From Plotosus lineatus (lineage: Eukaryota > Chordata > Actinopteri > Siluriformes > Plotosidae), in assembly GCA_024760905.1 (NCBI GenBank), contig CM045729.1, forward strand, positions 75,469,050-75,533,049: a stretch of 64,000 nt of DNA, in the 5' to 3' direction. The notes beneath the pieces were generated by a model. That model made no database searches. It was not told where the DNA came from and saw nothing but the letters and a program-made list of their open reading frames with translations. The position numbers were made by a program, and so were the translations under genes. Every line of letters starts with the position of its first letter. The stretch's first letter is position 1. Shown one piece after another: positions 36,723-43,257 of this stretch.

Positions 36723-39700
36723 TACATACATATATATACACTCATTCCACCCTTGTCTGACTGAGAACCATGGTCTCAGATTTGGAGAGCTGGAGGGCCC
36801 TGCTTGATGAAGCCAAAAGGACATCATCCACAAAAAGAAGAGACGAGATCCGATGGCCACCAAACCAGAACCCCTCAACGCCTTGGCTGCGCTGAGAAAT
36901 TCTATCCAGAAAAATTATGAACAGAGGACTCCGTGACAAAGGACAGGCTTGGCGAACTCCAACCCCCACCGGAAATGAATTCGACCTGTTACCAATACAG
37001 ATGCTCCCTGACTTACGTTCATTCGTTTTACATTTTACTTTATATATATATATATATATTAAAAAAAATTATAAGTTGAGTTTAGCGTGCTCTCTGTACA
37101 TAGTACGAGATGTACCTATGGAGTACGCTCACATAATATGCTACTTACGCATGACGCTGTGTCCATTGTTTACAAACGACAGACTGAACGTGCCCTGCTC
37201 ATTCCCAGTTCTCCGCGTGTTTCCCGTGTTAAGACGTCGTCTCTGTTATCTTAGTGTTTACACCGTTTTGCAGACTTTTGCAACCCTTAGCAAATATGGT
37301 TGGTCACAGGCGTAAGCCCACTAGTGATAGTGGAAATCCAAAAAAGCAGCAAGCCATCACGTTAGAAACGAAGATGGCTATTATCAAGAAAATTGAGGGT
37401 GAGAAACATGTGAATGTTGCACGTTTCTTCCAAATGGCTCTGTCAACCATTGGAACAATTTATAAGCAGAAAGATTGCATCACAGATCATGTTAAAGGTT
37501 CAGTGGTGATGCAGTCAATGATGATAAGTAAGAAACGTGATATTTGATATGATTTTACAATGTTATGTTTATAACAAATGATTTAAGGGTGTTTTATGAG
37601 CTATGGTAATGGTATTTATGGCTATATAGTACAGTATGAGTGTCATACATCACTGGAACATACAGTAACAACTTGCAAGTTGGGGGGGAAACAAAAACGC
37701 ATTTGGCCGTCCGGAACCTATCTAAAACGCAAGTTGGAGAGCGTCTGTTTTGGCGCTTTTTATTTTAAACAGCTAATGCTTACAAATTGCAGTAAATAAG
37801 CTTATCATTTAACTCTTTTTTTTGTTGTTGTTAATTTTCATAATTGAAAATCATGATACGACATTCCAAAATGCAAAAATTTTTAGTTATTATTTTATTT
37901 ATTTGCTCTTTCAGCCTGCACTACTAGTTTGACAGCTAAAGTGTGACTGTGTATTTGAGATACAGTAGTGGAGCTACACGCAAAACCCTTCCCCTTCTTC
38001 CGTGATGTGTTCATTTCATGTCAGATTGGTGCATAATTATCTGGAAGAGGTTTTTAAATGATCAATGTCAAAATATTTTAAAATTGCATGCATATATTCT
38101 ACACTAAAAAGAAAACTCTTCATAAGATGAGCAGGCATGAGATTGGCCATGGATGAAACAGAACTAGGGGGGTTTTCAGAAAAAATTTGAAAAATGGAAT
38201 ACTAAATGGTAATATTACACACATTTAAAAATAAGCTTTGGAACGTGTATAATGTTATTGAACAATTAACTTTTTAGAATAAAATCCCATCAAAATATCT
38301 TGAGTTGTAAGTGTTACATGCGGCAAGCGCCTACTTTCAAGGCCATCCCATGAGACAATGCACAGCTTATCCGGACTTCCGATCTTTCAAGTGAGCAAGT
38401 GATGGTGGAGTACTAAACTCACACACATATATATATATATATACATATACATACACACATACACATACACAGTAAAACCTCCGCTGACGAACGCTTAAGC
38501 TCACGAACTTTTCGCCTCAAGAACATTAAATTTGCGAGCATATAGTCTCTGCTGACGAACTAGTTTTCAGTGAAATCAGTCCACTGTGCAGGGTTCCATA
38601 TGCAGTGTGCAAAATCTGCTTGGAGACTACGCACAACGATCATTCCATCTGCATATGTATCAATTTATTCATGGCTTCTAAAGCGCAAATACATAGTGAC
38701 ACGCAGACAACTAAAGCTGGTTCCCAGAAGTTTGTAAATCGTGGTAAGTGTTCCCATTAGGCTAAATTGGCGCAACACTGGTGCATATTATAGTAGATTG
38801 CCGCAGAGTGTTGTGCCAATAATTGTTTCCCGTCTTTGTTCTGTTTTAAGTTCCACAATCTACAACTTTTTCGTGAATAATGTTTAACAACTGTCAAAAT
38901 GTTCGACATCTATCGGAAATACACCGATGCACATATGAGACATTTTGGGGCAGACTGGTTCTCGTACCACCAAGGTCCCACTATATTACATGCACAACGA
39001 ATGCATTTTATGAATGTATAAAACCGGACATGAGAACACCAGTGTAAGTAACAACCTTGACCGTATCTGGGTAATTCTGTTTCGGAAGACGATTTTTTAA
39101 TGACAGATTTATAGTTGATATTAGAACTTGCTTCTCCACTAAATAAATTGTAAGCTACCTATAAACTATGAGTAAAAGTTAAAACCACAGAAATTTTGTC
39201 GGTACTTGCACAAATTATTCTTGTTTTTAAAATTTTTAAATCAACACTTGTCTCCAGATGGCCGCAGAGTATTCTCTTAAATCGAAATACTGCGTGGTAA
39301 TAAGACTCGTGAGTCTATGAGGAAAGGTATCCCAAGTAGAAAGATTTTAAGATGGGCAATATATATATAACTGAACTGGGAAGAAGGTGGGGCACGTTCA
39401 GTCTCGTTTGTAAACAATGGACGCAGCCTCATTACGTCAGCGGACTACGTATGTATGTCTAAACTCAAAATTTGACTTTTTTTTTTTTTTTGAACATCAC
39501 ATTTCATGTGCAAAATTTCAATGCATGTGTCTGTTACAATAAAGATGATTGTGAACTTTTTATATCCCATTGCAGAAGTCTACTGTTTATTATTGATTCA
39601 TTTTCTGAACTACTTGATCCTAATTAGGGTCATGGGGAGACTGGCACCCATATTAGTCAACTCTGGACGAGGGCTGAGTACAACATGGACACCTCGCCAG

Positions 39701-40519
39701 GCCATGTAGGTGAAAGTCAGCAATGCTCTTTTACATTCCTCTTAACATTGACAGTGAGAGACATGGCCAGCTTTTGATAACCAAGTTAGCTACACTGGTA
39801 GGACAGTGGCAACTTGTTCCGAGCGTTGGATTCGCCACATACGATACACGAGGGACCGTATGTGGTACCCTTACAGACCACATATGGTGCGTGTTTTTCT
39901 GAGTAGGGATTGAACCCACAACCTTAGGATCAGTGACCCAGGACCTTATCACTAGGCCATCCTTATTATTCATTATATTTTCCACAATAATTGCCTTGAT
40001 TTGGATTAAACCTAAATGATACATATTTATACTGTCATACGAATTCAGTTTTTAAAAAGGGGATAGAATTTTTCGTGATTTTTTTAATCTCTTTCTTATT
40101 GTTATGAAACGAACTGATGAAATTGCAATTGTATGTAATTTGGAAAAAACTATTATATTTTAAAGAGCAATGTTATCTTGACTTACTTCTTCGAGCCATT
40201 TGATAAGTGCTTTGGGATTCCTTGCAGCAGGGCGACCAATGTTCACCTCCCTGCAGGGAAGTGCAGAGCCCAAAGCCTTGCTGGGCTCTGAAGGAGAGAT
40301 GGAGTCTACACTGAGGCAGCTACTGGTGCAGGACACGGTCAGGGGGGCGAACTGGGCGTTGAATGAATCCTCCAAAGATACGTCCATACCCAGAGGGCAA
40401 CAGATATTCCTGACAGACCCCACTTCTACTGGGCAGTCGTCCAGAAACACCCCGGCCTGAGGGCGGCTCGCCATCAAACGCCATGGGCTGTGAGACTGTG
40501 GTTCAGCTGGAGATGTCAT
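10634..40519 (-). CDS. cenpj: cenpj (CPAP / SAS-4), complete coding region in 15 coding exons
   Basis: CENPJ is the centriolar protein that binds tubulin and STIL and sets centriole length. The CDS joins, in minus order: 40519-40187, 34017-33903, 33795-33655, 30142-30016, 29941-29851, 27697-26386, 24337-24214, 20422-20257, 20141-19691, 17487-17369, 17258-17184, 11720-11580, 11281-11197, 11110-10990, 10826-10634. The sum is 3594 nt, an exact multiple of three (1197 residues; human is about 1338). Every junction has GT-AG and matching phase. Residues about 112-269 correspond in position to the PN2-3 tubulin-binding region. A conserved RRGEGLSRF block follows at about 284-292, then an acidic linker. 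Coiled coil spans about 710-880, and the C-terminal TCP10/G-box beta sheet about 1010-1197 has repeated PDG turns. Introns are packed with transposons. The main uncertainty is the exact end of the exon at 19691, which has a weak GTTCGA donor. Confidence 0.93.
10990..11110 (-). CDS. cenpj: cenpj coding exon 14 (G-box)
   Basis: Follows CTCTTTCAG and encodes [20 protein letters not shown], then [19 protein letters not shown]. Length is 121 nt; donor CC|GTAAGC. The DGxKEIxFPDQT core is the conserved STIL-contacting strand set. Confidence 0.94.
11197..11281 (-). CDS. cenpj: cenpj coding exon 13 (G-box)
   Basis: Encodes [20 protein letters not shown] and LQFPNNQI, highly conserved in the family. 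Length is 85 nt, ending in phase 1 at ATT G|GTAAAT. Confidence 0.94.
11580..11720 (-). CDS. cenpj: cenpj coding exon 12 (G-box begins)
   Basis: Encodes [20 protein letters not shown], then EMSADG and [17 protein letters not shown]. This is the first part of the TCP10 C-terminal (G-box) sheet, which in the family binds STIL. Length is 141 nt in phase 0. Confidence 0.94.
11850..12420. mobile_element. Rex3-derived fragments in cenpj intron
   Basis: The segment at 11880-12010 matches the Rex3 3' region on the minus strand (GGAGGGACACCAGGGCATTC). The segment at 12290-12415 matches the Rex3 5' leader on the plus strand (AGGTGGTTCCAGAGCCCAAG). The two pieces have opposite orientation. Confidence 0.5.
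12751..13107 (-). repeat. tRNA-headed SINE, LINE-tail type
   Basis: Reversed copy with its tail at the left (CTTCCTTTCGGCTTTTTCCC) and tRNA head at the right (GGACTCGAACCCCC = B box). Both flanks are GTGTGTGTGTGT, so it sits in a GT microsatellite. Confidence 0.88.
13107..13180. repeat. TG/TA microsatellite
   Basis: (TG)n and (TA)n runs lie between a SINE and the 3' end of a LINE. Confidence 0.9.
13547..14325 (-). pseudogene. LINE copy B reverse transcriptase fragment
   Basis: Open segment with [50 protein letters not shown] and [15 protein letters not shown]. It is closed by frameshifts and cut on its 5' side by the SINE. Confidence 0.85.
14345..14689 (-). repeat. tRNA-headed SINE inside LINE copy B, with 19-bp target duplication
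   Basis: Perfect flanking repeats TTGGCATGAAACCAAACTG occur at 14326-14344 and 14690-14708, interrupting the LINE coding sequence for GFMPR. The tail module is of LINE type, with a short CTGT repeat at its end. Confidence 0.95.
16903..17183. other. cenpj intron sequence, nothing recognised
   Basis: AT-rich unique-looking intron downstream (minus sense) of coding exon 11. No motif stands out. Confidence 0.4.
17184..17258 (-). CDS. cenpj: cenpj coding exon 11
   Basis: A 75-nt exon in phase 0 encoding [20 protein letters not shown] and HLDGK. The HLDGK end joins directly to [10 protein letters not shown] of the next exon, as in other CENPJ proteins. A 110-bp intron separates it from the previous exon. 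Confidence 0.82.
17369..17487 (-). CDS. cenpj: cenpj coding exon 10
   Basis: Follows TTTTCATCTAG and encodes [18 protein letters not shown] through KNSTHSVF to a strong TTT|GTAAGT donor. Length is 119 nt. The content is poorly conserved linker. The case rests on splice sites, phase and position. Confidence 0.75.
17540..18997 (-). mobile_element. Rex3 LINE fragment in cenpj intron
   Basis: The minus strand carries broken Rex3 reverse transcriptase: [52 protein letters not shown], then [20 protein letters not shown] and [20 protein letters not shown]. The 3' region lies at 17540-17760. WQTxVVVPLFKxGDRR is typical of teleost Rex3 (RTE clade). The catalytic FADD is changed to FVDE. Confidence 0.85.
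18998..19300 (+). mobile_element. Tc1-like terminal fragment (third family), inserted in Rex3
   Basis: Begins at a TA with CAGTGGTATGAAAAAGTATC, a well-known type of Tc1 terminus, and runs to the start of the transposase C-terminal region near 19300. The rest is missing. Confidence 0.65.
19384..19552. mobile_element. (CA/TA) array plus terminal fragment of Tc1 family A (copy 2)
   Basis: The array at 19384-19452 is followed by about 100 bp of the right terminus, ending AATTTTTTGAGAAGGACCAG. There is no transposase. Confidence 0.8.
19691..20141 (-). CDS. cenpj: cenpj coding exon 9 (coiled coil end and linker)
   Basis: Starts [20 protein letters not shown] in phase 0 and keeps heptads to [14 protein letters not shown], followed by a polar linker. 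The donor ACAG|GTTCGA is weak. I chose it because it gives phase 1, as the next exon needs. The frame stays open to 19662, so the true end could differ by a few residues. Confidence 0.82.
20257..20422 (-). CDS. cenpj: cenpj coding exon 8 (coiled coil)
   Basis: Encodes [20 protein letters not shown], then [20 protein letters not shown] and [11 protein letters not shown], closely matching the vertebrate CENPJ coiled coil (the FEKY/H...ARxxPDKxERxE block). Length is 166 nt; donor CAG|GTTTCT. Confidence 0.92.
20423..20935. other. cenpj intron sequence, nothing recognised
   Basis: Non-repetitive intron upstream (minus sense) of coding exon 8. No feature is supported. Confidence 0.4.
20938..21050. 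repeat. Dispersed repeat R (also at 38290-38400 inverted and 16555-16640)
   Basis: Shares GGCAAGCGCCTACTTTC and CACTTGAAAGATCGGAAGTC with 38300-38400 in inverted orientation, and more weakly with 16560-16640. Probably part of a DNA-element terminus. Confidence 0.6.
21810..21862. repeat. TA/CA microsatellite
   Basis: A short (TA)n is followed by (AC)n directly before Tc1 copy 3. An A run occupies 21659-21678. Confidence 0.85.
21864..22876 (-). mobile_element. Tc1-like element copy 3 (family A), internally deleted
   Basis: Keeps the left terminus and transposase fragments NSPEL-type C-end and the N-terminal HTH ([20 protein letters not shown]). About 270 bp, including the first catalytic region, are missing at about 22420. 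It retains the 53-bp segment lost from copies 1, 5 and 6. The right terminus is absent. Confidence 0.88.
22880..24213. other. cenpj intron with a (TA)n at about 23490-23523
   Basis: Apart from the TA array and short A/T runs near 23441, 23467 and 23706, no gene or known repeat is recognised. Confidence 0.45.
24214..24337 (-). CDS. cenpj: cenpj coding exon 7 (coiled coil starts)
   Basis: Follows TTTGATGCAG and starts with two bases completing an Ala codon. Encodes [19 protein letters not shown], then [10 protein letters not shown]. Ends CTGCG|GTATGG. A more upstream acceptor at 24416 would extend the frame, but it does not match the incoming phase. Confidence 0.87.
24787..25083 (-). repeat. 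RTE-like LINE 3' end fragment
   Basis: Minus-strand 3' terminus (CTTTCGGCTGTTCCCTTCAG on plus) with about 300 bp of the C-terminal coding region, truncated at 25083. Confidence 0.85.
25084..26385. other. cenpj intron, with a dispersed fragment near 25545-25640
   Basis: The segment GTGTTCCCATTAAGCTAAATTGG is shared with 38745-38770. At 25790-26100 a stretch may derive from a hAT-like element, but nothing is firm enough to name. Confidence 0.35.
26386..27697 (-). CDS. cenpj: cenpj large central exon (coding exon 6)
   Basis: This 1312-nt exon opens [20 protein letters not shown], the most conserved landmark of CENPJ after the tubulin-binding segment. It continues through [11 protein letters not shown] and an acidic [14 protein letters not shown] patch to [12 protein letters not shown]. 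The donor is ACAG|GTGATG in phase 1. Most of it is low-complexity, Ser- and acid-rich linker. Confidence 0.93.
27698..28714. other. cenpj intron, nothing recognised
   Basis: AT-rich sequence with a short TA run at 27886-27900. No coding or repeat signature. Confidence 0.4.
28731..29100 (-). repeat. tRNA-headed SINE with 16-bp target duplication
   Basis: Flanked by CATATAAAAGCTGTTG at 28715-28730 and 29101-29116. LINE-type tail at the left, tRNA head at the right, and a G run of about 20 inside (28990-29010). Confidence 0.95.
29117..29850. other. cenpj intron, nothing recognised
   Basis: Intron between the large central exon and coding exon 5. A weak tRNA-like GTGGTTAAGGCAAT at about 29250 may be an old SINE head. 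Confidence 0.35.
29851..29941 (-). CDS. cenpj: cenpj coding exon 5 (tubulin-binding helix)
   Basis: Encodes [20 protein letters not shown] and then [10 protein letters not shown], a charged helix directly before the RRGEGLSRF block. By position this is part of the PN2-3 region. Length is 91 nt, with TTTTCCAG acceptor and ATATCT|GTAAGA donor. Confidence 0.88.
30016..30142 (-). CDS. cenpj: cenpj coding exon 4
   Basis: Follows TCCCCAAACAG and ends GACAG|GTAGGT. Length is 127 nt. The translation [14 protein letters not shown] continues into [10 protein letters not shown]. The upstream intron (30143-33654) holds the long inverted-terminus transposon. Confidence 0.85.
31601..32157 (+). repeat. RTE-like LINE 3' fragment with 15-bp target duplication
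   Basis: Flanked by AGTACTCAGCATTAT at 31586-31600 and 32158-32172. Encodes the C-terminal reverse transcriptase region ([20 protein letters not shown]) and ends CAGCCGAAAGGAAAAGAAG. Confidence 0.95.
32472..32808 (+). repeat. tRNA-derived SINE, second family, with 11-bp target duplication
   Basis: Flanked by ATTATGTGGGT at 32461-32471 and 32809-32819. The head has TGGCATAGTGGTTAGCACGT (A box) and GGTTCGATTCC (B box). The body includes CATGTTCTCCCCGTGCTTG. Confidence 0.93.
33655..33795 (-). CDS. cenpj: cenpj coding exon 3
   Basis: Follows TTTAACAG and ends ATT G|GTAAAG. Length is 141 nt (2 + 46 codons + 1). The translation is polar and acidic and includes [16 protein letters not shown]. Confidence 0.85.
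33903..34017 (-). CDS. cenpj: cenpj coding exon 2
   Basis: Starts in phase 0 after TTTCTTTAG and encodes a Gln-rich helix ([17 protein letters not shown]). Ends TCA G|GTATAA. Length is 115 nt. It starts the region that corresponds to the tubulin-binding part of the protein. Confidence 0.85.
34320..34510. repeat. GATA and ATAC/TAAA simple repeats
   Basis: AGATAGATAGATAGATA near 34327, then ATACATACA and AATAAATA repeats to about 34500, in a cenpj intron. Confidence 0.75.
34620..34980. repeat. Tigger-like terminus and SINE-3 tail fragments
   Basis: 34678-34760 has CAGGGATCCCGTCACTTTCC, CCGCGGTTAATTGG and CGCGAAGTAGGATTCCCCC, as in Tigger termini. 34915-34975 matches the 3' part of the SINE at 44945-45247 (GGTGTAAAAACCCAACAGAC). 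Confidence 0.5.
35335..35765 (-). mobile_element. Rex3 LINE fragment
   Basis: Minus-strand fragments [20 protein letters not shown] and [18 protein letters not shown], then the post-RT piece near 35340-35420. It repeats a segment also present in the adjacent Rex3 copy, so two copies are joined here near a C run at 35773. Confidence 0.8.
36313..36655 (+). repeat. tRNA-headed SINE in a (TA)n array, inside Rex3
   Basis: Starts GGGTGGGCAGTGGTGGTCTAG after a (TA)n and ends AAGCCGAAAGGAAGACAG before another (TA)n. The LINE-type tail is complete. Confidence 0.92.
36655..36740. repeat. (TA)n-(CA)n microsatellite
   Basis: TA repeats at about 36652-36700, then CA to 36722 and ATAC to 36738. Confidence 0.95.
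36997..37752 (+). mobile_element. Tigger/pogo-like element A with CENP-B-type HTH
   Basis: Termini are ACAGATGCTCCCTGACTTAC and its near-inverse GAGAGCGTCTGT. The open frame at 37254-37547 includes [40 protein letters not shown], the psq/CENP-B DNA-binding domain. The length of about 755 bp leaves no room for a catalytic domain, so it is non-autonomous. Confidence 0.82.
37753..38285. other. cenpj intron, nothing recognised
   Basis: AT-rich sequence between Tigger element A and repeat R. Confidence 0.35.
38288..38770. repeat. Repeat R (inverted copy), TA/AC array and Tigger-like terminus
   Basis: 38290-38400 is the reverse complement of 20938-21050. 38425-38470 is TA/AC. 38471-38560 begins CAGTAAAACCTCCGCTGACG, a Tigger-type terminus followed by CGAACGCTTAAGCTCACG. 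Confidence 0.6.
39385..39480 (-). repeat. Tigger element fragment
   Basis: The minus strand matches the left part of elements A and B: TTGTTTACAAACGAGACTGA, then TTTGAGTTTAGACATACATA. Confidence 0.6.
39590..39965 (-). repeat. tRNA-headed SINE with L2-like tail (3' module 2)
   Basis: The left part has TAATTAGGGTCATGGGGAG (L2-like tail). The right part has GTCAGCAATGCTCTTTTACA (core) and GAACCCACAACCTTAGGATC (tRNA head). An extra segment lies at about 39818-39895. Confidence 0.72.
40187..40519 (-). CDS. cenpj: cenpj coding exon 1 (start codon)
   Basis: The ATG is at 40519-40517 in AACATGACA context. The exon encodes 111 residues ending KALIKWLEE and stops at a GAA|GTAAGT donor in phase 0. A segment [11 protein letters not shown] resembles the vertebrate CENPJ N-terminus. 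The 5' boundary is a CACAG acceptor just before 40523. Confidence 0.85.
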
Positions 40520-40767
40520 GTTCCTGTGCAATTCGAAAATCTATTTCGTGTGTGATTAGAAGAACAGAAACATTAAAATTCGCAACTTGAAACCATACTG
40601 GTAGTACAGAAACATGTTTGTGATTTAACTTCATGGTAAATAGCACGCTAAAAAACCGCTAGTTCAACACAACCGCCTAAACTTATGCTAACATAACGAC
40701 TCTTAGTTTATGAATAGTTTATACATTGAAAAAAAAATAATATAGAATGCTTGATAATAACACCCAC

Positions 40768-40890
40768 CTTGAATTAGTCTGTTTCCTGTAGAATGTTTAA
40801 AGTGCTCAGGCGTTGACGTATAAACTCTCGTCCTCGTTTCGAAAGGAACCGCCATAACAAAACAAAGCCCGCGAGATGGGAAAGGCATTA
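40768..40890 (-). other. cenpj: cenpj non-coding first exon with upstream ORF
   Basis: The minus strand reads TTCAAG|GTGGGT at 40768, a good donor 245 bp upstream of the exon carrying the ATG. The proposed exon contains a 29-codon open frame from ATG at 40855-40853, with G at -3 and +4. Its transcription start is unknown and is placed between the promoter motif and that ATG. The exon is supported by position, donor and GC-richer content only. Confidence 0.55.
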
Positions 40891-40900
40891 AATCCCGTGG

Positions 40901-40920
40901 TGTATTCTGGGAAATGTAGT
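40901..40920 (-). promoter_or_regulatory. ZNF143/STAF-type promoter motif for cenpj
   Basis: The minus strand reads ACTACATTTCCCAGAATACA, one of the commonest vertebrate core-promoter elements (consensus ACTACANNTCCCAGNATGC). It sits just upstream of the inferred first exon, in a housekeeping-type promoter without a TATA box. Confidence 0.7.
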
Positions 40921-41058
40921 TAAAAACCAATCACCAGAACTCACGTGACATCAAAAATCAATGCCTTTCCCGTCTCAAATATTTATTTTATTAGCAAATG
41001 TTAGCTTGGATCCATAGGTGATTTGAGAGATTCATATTTTATTCACAATTTTCTTCTT
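40921..41058. other. Region upstream of the cenpj promoter
   Basis: Short unique sequence before a SINE. No motif other than the ZNF143 site is clear. Confidence 0.35.
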
Positions 41059-41059
41059 T

Positions 41060-41363
41060 CCCGTTCTTGAGAGTCGCCACAGCGAATCATCTGATTCGCA
41101 CAGGTTTTTACATGATGCCCTTCCTGTCACAACCCTTTAGCAAGGGACAGAAACATGCTGATGGCTTTGCAGCCTCCTCTTTACTAAAGTCAGCAATGGT
41201 TCTTTTACATTCCTCTCACCATAGGCAGCGAGAGACATGACCCGCCTTTGATAACCCAGTTAGCTGTACTGGGGGGGGGGACAGTGACAACTCTGTGGGG
41301 ACTCGAACCCCCAACCTTAGGATCAGCGATCCTGCGTCCTATCCACTAGACCATCACTGCCCC
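41060..41363 (-). repeat. tRNA-headed SINE, LINE-tail type
   Basis: Tail GAGTCGCCACAGCGAATCAT at the left, core in the middle, and B box GGACTCGAACCCCC near 41300. A small deletion affects the tail (TTTACATGATGCCC). Confidence 0.88.
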
Positions 41364-41404
41364 GTATTTTACAATTTATTAATGTGTGGAAATAAAATTG
41401 TTTA

Positions 41405-41755
41405 ATTTGATAGACTATTCATTCGTTCATTTTCTGAACGACTTAATTCTAATTAGGGTCGGTGGGAGGCTGGCGCCCATCTTAGTCGACTCTGGGCGAG
41501 GGTGAGGTACACCCTGGACAGATTGCCAGGCCACCTCAGAGCCGACACTCACACAACCATACTGACACTCACACCTTTGGGCGATTTGGAACAGCCAATT
41601 AATCGACCGTGCATGTTTTTGGACTGTGGGAGGAACCCAGGCAAGCACAGAGACAACATGTAAACTCTATACAGAAAGGCTGGGAATTTATCCCAGGGCC
41701 TCTTTGCTGTGAGTCGAACATGCTGACCACTGCACCACCATGCCACCTTTGACAG
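41405..41755 (+). repeat. L2-like / fish SINE repeat
   Basis: Landmarks TTCATTTTCTGAACGACTTA, TTAGGGTCGGTGGGAGGCTG, GGTACACCCTGGACAGATTG and GACTGTGGGAGGAACCC occur in the order usual for this fish repeat. It ends in a tRNA-like CTGACCACTGCACCACCATG. Confidence 0.78.
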
Positions 41756-41827
41756 AATACAGTATTTTATTTGTTAGCTTTATGTTCGCATTATGAGCAT
41801 ATCGAAAGTAACAAACAGGCAAATCCA

Positions 41828-42135
41828 GCAAGGTGGCACGGTGGCATAATGGTTAGACGCTCTGCCTCACAGAAAGCAGGTCCTGGGTTCAAGCACGAGC
41901 TGTTGTGCTGCCGTTTGTTTCTTCCCAGAGTACAAGTCTTTTATCTATGACGTGGCTGATCCAAATTGCCCCGCGGTGTGAGTGAGAATTGTGTGTGTGT
42001 GTGTGTGTGTGTGTGTTGGCCTTGTGTCACTCTAGTGAGTTGTTCCGGATATACCCTGCTTTCGCATAATGTCGGATAAAGTAGCCTCCAGTTTCCTCAT
42101 GACCCTAGTAGGACTAAGCTGTTCAGTAAATGGGA
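41828..42135 (+). repeat. tRNA-derived SINE fragment with (GT)n
   Basis: Head GGCACGGTGGCATAATGGTT with B box GGGTTCAAGC, then a divergent body containing (GT)n at 41992-42014. Confidence 0.65.
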
Positions 42136-42329
42136 GTTGAGTAATTCCAGGTGAAGAATTTTGATAGCACGCTCAGAAAATTGTAAATAACGTACAGTAT
42201 ATGAAATTCAAGATTTTCATCTATTTCAAACCTGGAGTATATATTAATTGGTTATGTTTTGCACACTTCAGAAAATATACATGATTACATCATATTCGTC
42301 ATATAAAACCACAGCAGGTGGTCACATGC

Positions 42330-42444
42330 TTGCTCACTCCTTTGCCAAGCCACTTACTCCAGCTACAGTCGCTGGCACCTATGTCAGCACTGCGCAAAGG
42401 GCAGGGTACACCCTAAACAGCTTACTAACCATTGCAGGGCCAAG

Positions 42445-42475
<31 letters not shown>

Positions 42476-42645
42476 GACTTATATCCACACCTTGGGGCAA
42501 TTTGTAATCGCCGATTCAAATACTGTACAGTGTACACTGTATGTCTTTGAACTGTGTGAGGAAACTATAATATAAGGAGAAAGTCATAAGCAAGGGGAGG
42601 GCATGCAAACTCCATGCCTGGGACTTGATCCCTGGACTTTCTTGA
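42330..42645 (+). repeat. Diverged L2-like repeat with (AC)n
   Basis: Contains GCAGGGTACACCCTAAACAG, (AC)n at 42447-42470, ACTGTGTGAGGAAACTATA and CATGCAAACTCCATGCCTGG, the same order as the 41405 copy. Confidence 0.6.
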
Positions 42646-43175
42646 TTTTCTCTGTAGTGCTTACAGTCTGAAACAGCCAATTAGCCTAATGTGCCAACTT
42701 TAAACAATTTATGCTTTGTTGTAAAACTACAGATTGATATCCATTTTCTCACAGATAACTCTTGGTTTCATTTGGACTCATTTATATCATCAAATCAAAA
42801 AATTTGTATTTTTATTTATTTATGCACCCCCCCCCCCCCCCCAAGAAAAAAAAAAAAAGAGTACAGACTGTAAGGGCAGCTAAAATACTCAAGGTGGCAC
42901 CATATCACAGGTTGAGCTCTTCAGGTTTTATGCACATGCGTGTCCATTCCTATGGGCACTACGTATATAGCTCTCGTTGACTTTCCCACAAACACTCAAG
43001 CATACTGCCTCCTCCATTCCTTGCACTCTTGCTCCATTTTTGTTGGGCATAACTGTACAAGACTGCATTTCCAGCAATTAAGGTACAACAGGCTGTACGT
43101 ATTTCGCTTTGCTTTCCTCCTCCCTCTGCATCCCTCTCTTCTGTCTCATCTGTTTCTCACACTCACGGCTGGAGG
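42646..43175. other. Presumed mcf2l-like upstream / 5'UTR region
   Basis: Has a C run at about 42827-42842 and a TATATAG at 42964. A pyrimidine-rich stretch precedes the ATG. No other signal is firm. Confidence 0.35.
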
Positions 43176-43257
43176 ATGGCGATGGTCTGGGTGAACACTA
43201 AGAAGGGGGTTTTGCAAGAGCTGCTGCATAGACTGAGCTATGTCTGTCATAACATTG
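43176..43257 (+). CDS. mcf2l: mcf2l-like first coding exon
   Basis: ATG in GGAGGATGG context opens 27 codons ([20 protein letters not shown]...) and ends ATT G|GTAAGA, a strong donor. A TATATAG at 42964-42970 may be the promoter box, but the 5' end is not defined. Confidence 0.65.

Larger units (their letters stand above)
35790..36990 (-). mobile_element. Second Rex3 LINE fragment, split by a SINE and microsatellites
   Basis: The minus strand reads [20 protein letters not shown] and [15 protein letters not shown] (36756-36969), is interrupted at about 36275-36755, then [20 protein letters not shown] and [20 protein letters not shown] (36270-35790), ending [12 protein letters not shown]. Catalytic FADD is changed to FVDD. 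Confidence 0.8.

Noticed and set aside
37254..37547. A domesticated CENP-B-like host gene
   Set aside because: The frame lies within Tigger-type inverted termini, is followed by stops, lacks a catalytic or dimerisation region and has a sister copy at 12600-16902.
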